From: Ohtaekwangia sp.
GTDB lineage: Bacteria; Bacteroidota; Bacteroidia; Cytophagales; Cyclobacteriaceae
Direction: 5' to 3'
NCBI GenBank assembly: GCA_021155195.1
Contig: JAJNPV010000006.1
Coordinates: 1 to 37,116, forward strand
DNA length: 37,116 bases
The translations under genes were made by a program, and so were the position numbers. The notes beneath the pieces are model-generated. The model was not told the origin of the DNA and searched no databases. It worked only from the letters and a program-made list of their open reading frames with translations. Of the stretch, positions 32,940-37,116 are shown piece after piece (position 1 is the stretch's first letter; each line of letters starts with the position of its first letter).

Positions 32940-32955
32940 AGTTTACCTTAATTCG

Positions 32956-33687
32956 TTATAAATATGCTGAACGTTTTGAGTATCCAGGCTGCAATAAAAC
33001 CTCGCTAATTGGCTTCCCGTTCATTGTGAATTTTAATTTAATTAATTCACTCATATGAGCATCTGACAAAACACCATTGCGTGATTTTAGGACCATGTGC
33101 TCCAGAAATCTGTATATTGTGGATAGGTGCTTGTCATATCGCATATTTTTAAACGCAACATCATTTGAATCAGGGGATACCGAGCTTAAATAATCCTTTA
33201 GGTTTGAAATGTTCTTCTCAAAAAAATCAATTTCATTCTTTACTGCGCCTCTGAGTTTGCCTTCGTTAGCCATTCCAAGATTAATGCCAGCAGCCCGTAA
33301 CATATCGGCAATTCTTAGTGGCATCATTCCACCGTTATATGCACGTTTCTGACGAGTCAGCCATTGCGCAAAGGACGCCCATTCTTTATTTTCATCTCTT
33401 TTGGTTGGGATGTCTCCGCCGGTTACCGTCCTGTAATTATCCAATACCGATAGCCGATAATTAACATCCTGAATACTTCCTGCAACTCGCACAAAAGGTA
33501 AGTAATAACTCATTTCATCAATCATCTCCTCTTGATGAATATCTAACTTATCATTCCTTAACTCTATCTGTTTAGTTCTCAGCCACTTGTAGAGCTTTGG
33601 ATCTAGAGTCATTAGTTTGTCGAGCCCGCCATTGGCTTCTATGAAATCCTTTAACTGGTTTATTCTTTTATCAAAGAGTTTTGACAT
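32956..33687 (-). CDS. putative DNA-binding protein with helicase-associated (HA)-like repeats, paralog 1
   Basis: 243 aa. Two or three helical units of about 60-70 residues, each with a W-x-x-x-Q/K-R-type pattern: KLYKWLRTKQIELRN, and WASFAQWLTRQKRAYNGG preceded by GGDIPTKRDENKE. This resembles the helicase-associated domain repeats seen behind helicases in mobile elements (pattern recall). Clear paralog of the next gene: QWLTRQKRA, YRFLEH and LK-x-RNG are shared. It converges on csf4, ending 17 bases from it. Function unknown. Confidence 0.6.
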   Translation of the reverse strand: MSKLFDKRINQLKDFIEANGGLDKLMTLDPKLYKWLRTKQIELRNDKLDIHQEEMIDEMSYYLPFVRVAGSIQDVNYRLSVLDNYRTVTGGDIPTKRDENKEWASFAQWLTRQKRAYNGGMMPLRIADMLRAAGINLGMANEGKLRGAVKNEIDFFEKNISNLKDYLSSVSPDSNDVAFKNMRYDKHLSTIYRFLEHMVLKSRNGVLSDAHMSELIKLKFTMNGKPISEVLLQPGYSKRSAYL

Positions 33688-33699
33688 ATTTATACCTAA

Positions 33700-34512
33700 T
33701 CAATTTTTTTGAATACTGTTTGGTGAAATGAATGTGTTGCCGCGTTTTGACGGTCTTGGATTCATCACCTGTTCCATTGGGATGTTGTTCATGGTGAAAT
33801 TAAGAGCGATTAGCGTTTTCTTCTGATACTCAGGAAGCGTGCCATTTCTTGCCTTGAGAATGATGTGTTCCAAGAATCGGTAGGTTTTTTCGATGGCTTT
33901 GGATTCTTTTATGTTTTTGTGCGAAAAGTCGCGTGGATAGAAATCTTCCTGAAACTTGTCGAGACAGGACTTTAATAGCGTTAGGTTATTTTCAAAGGTT
34001 TTTCTCTCCTTCTCCGCGCCTGCTTTTGAATATCTCTCATCAGGTTTGGTCAACTTAATTCCTACATCACTCAAGCAGTCTTTCACATGCTCTGCGAGCG
34101 TGCCGCCAGCAAATGCGCGTTTTTGTCTGGTGAGCCATTGCGTGAAAGCTCCGTACTCTTTATTTTCGTGATATTTTGATGGGATGTCTTCACCTGTTTC
34201 GCGTCTAAATCTCAGTAGGCAATCAAGACGGCGAGCTATTTCTTCTGGCATTCCAATGAGTACAGGGAAAAGCAATACGCCTGCAGCTTTAAGCTCGCTA
34301 ATATAATCATTACCAAGCTCCCCTTTCCAGAAGTATCTCTTTTGTACATTGACCCACTCATTCAATTCCGGGTCTAATTGATGCAAATCTTTCAGACTTC
34401 CATGAACATGCTTAAAGTGTAGTAAATCAGTTATACCTTCTTGGAAAAATCCCGGAAAATCAACATCTTCATCTTCCCAGTACAGTTTCTCATTGATTGC
34501 TTGTTGGTTCAT
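33700..34512 (-). CDS. putative DNA-binding protein with HA-like repeats, paralog 2
   Basis: 270 aa. Shares GEDIPSKYHENKEYGAF, QWLTRQKRAFAGG, TYRFLEHIILKARNG and NFTMNNIPMEQV with 32956-33687, in the same order, and has an acidic N-terminal extension. Probably transcribed together with it, 12 bases apart. No catalytic motif. Tandem paralogs of this kind suggest duplication with divergence of DNA or partner specificity, but this is inference. Confidence 0.6.
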   Translation of the reverse strand: MNQQAINEKLYWEDEDVDFPGFFQEGITDLLHFKHVHGSLKDLHQLDPELNEWVNVQKRYFWKGELGNDYISELKAAGVLLFPVLIGMPEEIARRLDCLLRFRRETGEDIPSKYHENKEYGAFTQWLTRQKRAFAGGTLAEHVKDCLSDVGIKLTKPDERYSKAGAEKERKTFENNLTLLKSCLDKFQEDFYPRDFSHKNIKESKAIEKTYRFLEHIILKARNGTLPEYQKKTLIALNFTMNNIPMEQVMNPRPSKRGNTFISPNSIQKN

Positions 34513-34714
34513 AGTAAATTCCTAATGTCGAGGAATTACTATACGAATGTTAACTGTCTCCTTCAATCAAATATAAAGGCGATTTTTGATGCTAATGCAA
34601 TTTATATCTAGATTTATGAACAGAAAGAACTCAAGTGTCCAAAATTGTCTGTGTTATTAAATCTGAATAACCAATATGATGCATAATTATTTCTTGATGG
34701 AATGTAGATTACTC

Positions 34715-34894
34715 ATGGAAACGATGAATCTTAAAGAGGTGTGTAAAGTCTTAAAAATCTCAGAAGGAACTGCACGTAATCGAATCAGTTTAGGCCTAAC
34801 TATGCCTCCCTCTTTTAAAATTGGCAGGCACCGACTATTTATAACTGTTGAATTCAGAAAATGGATTCAAGAACAAGAAAATGCCAAAAAGTAG
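34715..34894 (+). CDS. AlpA/excisionase-like helix-turn-helix protein
   Basis: 59 aa from ATG 34715. MNLKEVCKVLKISEGTARNRISLGL ... PSFKIGRHRLFITVEFRKWIQ follows the small MerR/AlpA-type HTH pattern of excisionases and activators in islands and plasmids. In-frame ATGs at 34676, 34697 and 34724 exist, and none has a strong ribosome binding site, so the start is uncertain. It stands alone, divergent from 34512 and convergent with 34997-35233. Target DNA unknown; the two recombinases in the window are possible partners. Confidence 0.68.
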   Translation: METMNLKEVCKVLKISEGTARNRISLGLTMPPSFKIGRHRLFITVEFRKWIQEQENAKK

Positions 34895-34983
34895 GTCATG
34901 AATAAAGTTTTACGTCATACCTATTAACCACTAAGTAATCATGAATTTTTTCATGAGATGCATCCATCTCTGAAAACTTAAAG

Positions 34984-35006
34984 CCAAAAATAATAGTTAT
35001 TTTTGG
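34984..35006 (-). terminator. AT-rich perfect hairpin at the end of the 35233 gene
   Basis: CCAAAAATAA, TAG, TTATTTTTGG: 10-bp perfect stem covering the stop codon. Possible terminator or RNA-stabilising end; there is no T tract after it. The remaining space 34895-34983 shows nothing. Confidence 0.35.
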
Positions 35007-35233
35007 TATATGTGTACTGAGTAACTCACACTATTATCAAAATTAACATCGTATTTATTTTCAAAATAATTCTTTTCAGATTCCGTATTTATTTCTTGAA
35101 TATCGATGAATTGATCATTGGGGTCAAGGCTAAAAAGCTTCACTAATTCTTGTCTACTTTCATCTAAGTCTATCTCAAACACAAGTTCGTCGGTTTCTTT
35201 AGAAAATCCGCATAGTGTATATTTAATATTCAT
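34997..35233 (-). CDS. putative immunity protein, paralog of 22112-22348 (orphaned)
   Basis: 78 aa, same length as its paralog: YTLCGFSKETDELVFEI, RQELVKLFSLDPNDQFID, EKNYFENKYDVNF and a final HIYQ line up throughout. Its ATG overlaps the stop of a 23-codon piece of the colicin-E3-type toxin (35230-35301) by ATGA, exactly as in the intact locus. With the toxin gone it would protect against incoming E3-type toxins of the same specificity. Confidence 0.75.
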   Translation of the reverse strand: MNIKYTLCGFSKETDELVFEIDLDESRQELVKLFSLDPNDQFIDIQEINTESEKNYFENKYDVNFDNSVSYSVHIYQK

Positions 35234-35301
35234 GGCTCTACCCTTCTAGATTTTATTTTTGATTTTATTTGGTTACCGGTGTTTGGATCAAACTCACCTA
35301 A
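35230..35301 (-). pseudogene. fossil C-terminal end of a colicin-E3-type toxin
   Basis: Minus strand codes LGEFDPNTGNQIKS and SRRVEP before TGA at 35232-35230. It aligns with the end of the intact toxin at 22345-22755 (MGEFDPDSGVQLK ... SRRITP) and with colicin E3 (LGSFDPKTGNQLK). Everything before this point, including D, H and E of the active site, is missing; the sequence upstream belongs to the gene ending at 35309. The immunity start codon is kept in the same ATGA overlap. Confidence 0.8.
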
Positions 35302-35308
35302 ATTTAAT

Positions 35309-36457
35309 TTAGGATGGATAAATAAGGTTATCCATTATTTCATATACATATCCGTCATCTTCGTCACCTTCAAATACTTCATTGTCTAGCATAACTAAAC
35401 TTGACTCGCATTCTTCAAATTCCCTTTCATCGAAAGGGCCGAACTTGAACGGAGTCCCATAAATAGGTTCTGTCGCTTCTATAGATTTAGTCGGTAAACG
35501 ATTAGTCCAAACGCACCCGAACTCTTTTTGATTGTAGTGGAGTAACTTTAAATTATAAAAAACGTTGGCGTCATGAATTTTAAACCACTGCACATTGAGC
35601 CCGCGTAATGAGCCTTTAGCTTTTACATACTCAACAAATTCTTTACCGGTAAGAGCAGGGATCACAAAGTCGCCTTCTATATTCTCGTTGGAATGACGAA
35701 CAGACAATGCAAACCAATCATTTGGATATTCATTAGCCTCTTCAACCATTTTTTTAATAGAATGCGATTTATAACCAGTCGGTAGAGAGCCTTTGTGCAT
35801 CTCATAAAGCCATATATTGCTGTCTGCTAAATAATACTCAGCTTCTTTAACAGCCTTTTTTGAAAAAAGCTCGGGAAAGGCAAGTACAACATGATGGCCA
35901 GTTTCATGCTCAAGGAATAAGCTACTATTGCCACGTAGATAAAGCGGCATAGCATCAAGTCTTTTCTGACTTAAGTGGTAGTAAATAACATCTCCACTTT
36001 TTGCAAAAATGATACCTTCTGCAATCACTTTAGGAGGCTCACCTTCATCAATATCATCTTTTGAGATATTGCCATTTTTATCCGCTTCAAATATCCGTGA
36101 AGCTTTTTTGAATGAAGGTTCAAATCTTGCCAATTCTGAAGGTATCTTAGCCGTCATGTTCCATTTTCTTACAAGAAAATCAACTTCAGAAGCTGGTAAA
36201 TTTGCTTCATTGATTAACGCCATGCTTTGTTGATACCTGCGCTGAAGAACAACTTTACGAGCTAGATGTTCATCAGGTGTAGCAGGTGGAGAATTTGGAG
36301 TGCCAATACGCTTTGATGCGTCAAACCAGCTTTTAAAGCCCATAGCGCACGCTACCGCTTCTTGGCATCTATATAGTGATAAATCTGGATAAATTCGTTT
36401 TAACTGTTTTGCGTTGTTTTTGATGAAACCCAAACTTACTGGATAAAAGATAGACAT
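35309..36457 (-). CDS. hypothetical 382-aa protein with N-terminal helical domain shared with 8609-9556
   Basis: Start at 36457 chosen for GGGAG eight bases upstream; the frame extends five codons further without a site. Residues about 10-50 (NNAKQLKRIYPDLSLYRCQ, GFKSWFDAS) match the N-terminal domain of the protein at 8609-9556. The middle has FLEHETGHHVV, recalling an HExxH-like metal site but lacking its spacing, so protease activity is doubtful. The tail is acidic. It now sits where the toxin of the E3-type cassette used to be. Function unknown. Confidence 0.6.
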   Translation of the reverse strand: MSIFYPVSLGFIKNNAKQLKRIYPDLSLYRCQEAVACAMGFKSWFDASKRIGTPNSPPATPDEHLARKVVLQRRYQQSMALINEANLPASEVDFLVRKWNMTAKIPSELARFEPSFKKASRIFEADKNGNISKDDIDEGEPPKVIAEGIIFAKSGDVIYYHLSQKRLDAMPLYLRGNSSLFLEHETGHHVVLAFPELFSKKAVKEAEYYLADSNIWLYEMHKGSLPTGYKSHSIKKMVEEANEYPNDWFALSVRHSNENIEGDFVIPALTGKEFVEYVKAKGSLRGLNVQWFKIHDANVFYNLKLLHYNQKEFGCVWTNRLPTKSIEATEPIYGTPFKFGPFDEREFEECESSLVMLDNEVFEGDEDDGYVYEIMDNLIYPS

Positions 36458-36716
36458 AACAATAGCTCCCAAATATACGGTAAGGTGCTGGCTACAAACC
36501 GATGGAAAATATTGCCATAGATTTTAAGTTAAATTATTTGATTACCAGTTCCTGTAAGGATTCTGCACTGCCAGCGCAACGAGCTGTAACTTCGTATTTA
36601 AGAGTATCAGGAAACATATTAAACATGTCAAGTAAGTAATTCACACCTAATTATGTAGCTTCCAAAACGTTTAATACTATTGTTCTATACGCGAGAAAGA
36701 ATGCAAATAATGGCTA

Positions 36717-36750
36717 CAAAAAAGCCCCTATATCCGAAGATATAAGGGCT
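36717..36750 (-). terminator. rho-independent terminator of the 37086 gene
   Basis: On the minus strand AGCCCTTATATC, TTCG tetraloop, GATATAGGGGCT and seven T bases (36723-36717). Six bases after the stop codon of the gene ending at 36757. The rest of 36473-36716 shows no gene. Confidence 0.85.
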
Positions 36751-36756
36751 AATTTA

Positions 36757-37086
36757 TTAGTCAGCATTCAAAATTGCAGAAAGTTTATCCACAGAGTTCG
36801 ATGCACCATCAAAGCTACTAAACGAAAGTTTAAAATTGGGAAAATTTGGATCTTTGAGAGAAACGTGAATTACATTATTAATACGCGCCGTATAATTTTT
36901 CTTCGTTTCAACATCCCATTTGTGTTGCCATTGTACGAACATATCGTAAGGCACTTCTTTCAATGAAAATAGTCTATTGACGATAGAATATTTAACTAGA
37001 TAGGCGCATTGTTTTTTCTTGCTAAAGTAGATAGCTGGGATGCAATTAGTAATTTCATATTCGATTGATGGGTCCTTCTCTTTCAT
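36757..37086 (-). CDS. hypothetical 109-aa protein
   Basis: Unrecognised. Mixed alpha/beta, with CIPAIYFSKKKQCAYLVKY at the start and NFKLSFSSFDGASNSVDKLS at the end. Starts at ATG 37086, 30 bases from the window edge; an upstream in-frame start outside the window cannot be excluded. It has its own strong terminator at 36717-36750, so it is the last gene of its transcript. Confidence 0.55.
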   Translation of the reverse strand: MKEKDPSIEYEITNCIPAIYFSKKKQCAYLVKYSIVNRLFSLKEVPYDMFVQWQHKWDVETKKNYTARINNVIHVSLKDPNFPNFKLSFSSFDGASNSVDKLSAILNAD

Positions 37087-37116
37087 TTCATAAATGTGTT
37101 TTGTAATAATTTTTTT

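Noticed and set aside
35877..35925. HETGHH in the 35309-36457 protein as a zinc protease site
   Set aside because: The HExxH order is not met (H-E-T-G-H-H lacks a downstream third ligand with usual spacing that I can identify), so no protease call is made.

Overview
The window looks like accessory DNA, a plasmid or integrative element, from a moderately low-GC proteobacterium (beta or gamma by inference; no rRNA, tRNA or housekeeping gene is present to fix the taxon). The basis for this is two tyrosine recombinases, two IS200/IS605-type TnpB genes plus solo IS ends, an AlpA-like regulator, a ProQ/FinO RNA chaperone, a Wadjet-like anti-plasmid operon, a type IV-A CRISPR-Cas locus and several toxin/immunity cassettes. 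Most genes are on the minus strand in short overlapping operons.

Layout. 1-577: 3' part of a tnpB gene with its right-end hairpin. 820-1983: tyrosine recombinase. 2008-3449: a toxin/immunity cassette, with two Cys4 immunity-like paralogs behind a secreted toxin gene broken by a one-base frameshift. 3601-3646: solo IS right end. 4023-6056: an RNB-family exoribonuclease carrying three C-terminal double-stranded-RNA-binding domains instead of the usual S1 domain. 6119-7819: small unknown genes. 8022-9556: ProQ/FinO-like RNA chaperone operon behind a consensus promoter and a long imperfect palindrome. 10308-18083: an SMC/kleisin/toprim operon of the Wadjet (JetABCD/MksBEFG) kind in the order ATPase-MukE-like-kleisin-toprim, followed by a DUF1294 membrane protein and an unknown 361-aa protein. 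18177-19523: a second, intact cassette paralogous to the broken one. 19557-21496: small proteins and a secreted thermonuclease-like protein. 21575-23163: a standalone Sec-exported protein with a colicin-E3-type 16S rRNase domain, two immunity-like genes behind it and a membrane protein before it. 23280-24479: complete tnpB. 25309-26235: second tyrosine recombinase. 26253-27243: CRISPR array of 17 repeats. 27250-32939: csf3, csf2, csf1, csf5 (minus strand) and divergent csf4/dinG (plus strand), a type IV-A effector set without cas1/cas2. 32956-34512: two paralogous proteins resembling helicase-associated DNA-binding domains. 34715-37086: AlpA-like regulator, a second immunity paralog still attached to a 23-codon fossil of a colicin-E3-type toxin, and two unknown proteins.

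How it fits together. Two systems that in other hosts act against plasmids (Wadjet-like and type IV-A CRISPR) share the segment with small secreted nuclease toxins and their immunities, which suggests an element equipped for inter-plasmid and inter-strain competition. The most unusual points are the CRISPR array (no leader on either side, a degenerate repeat loop inside an almost invariant stem, pressed against a recombinase gene), the family of Sec-exported mini-toxins that have their nuclease domains without the large delivery proteins normally attached, the fossil and frameshifted copies showing turnover of these cassettes, and the RNB-dsRBD fusion. All assignments come from reading the sequence; no database search was possible.
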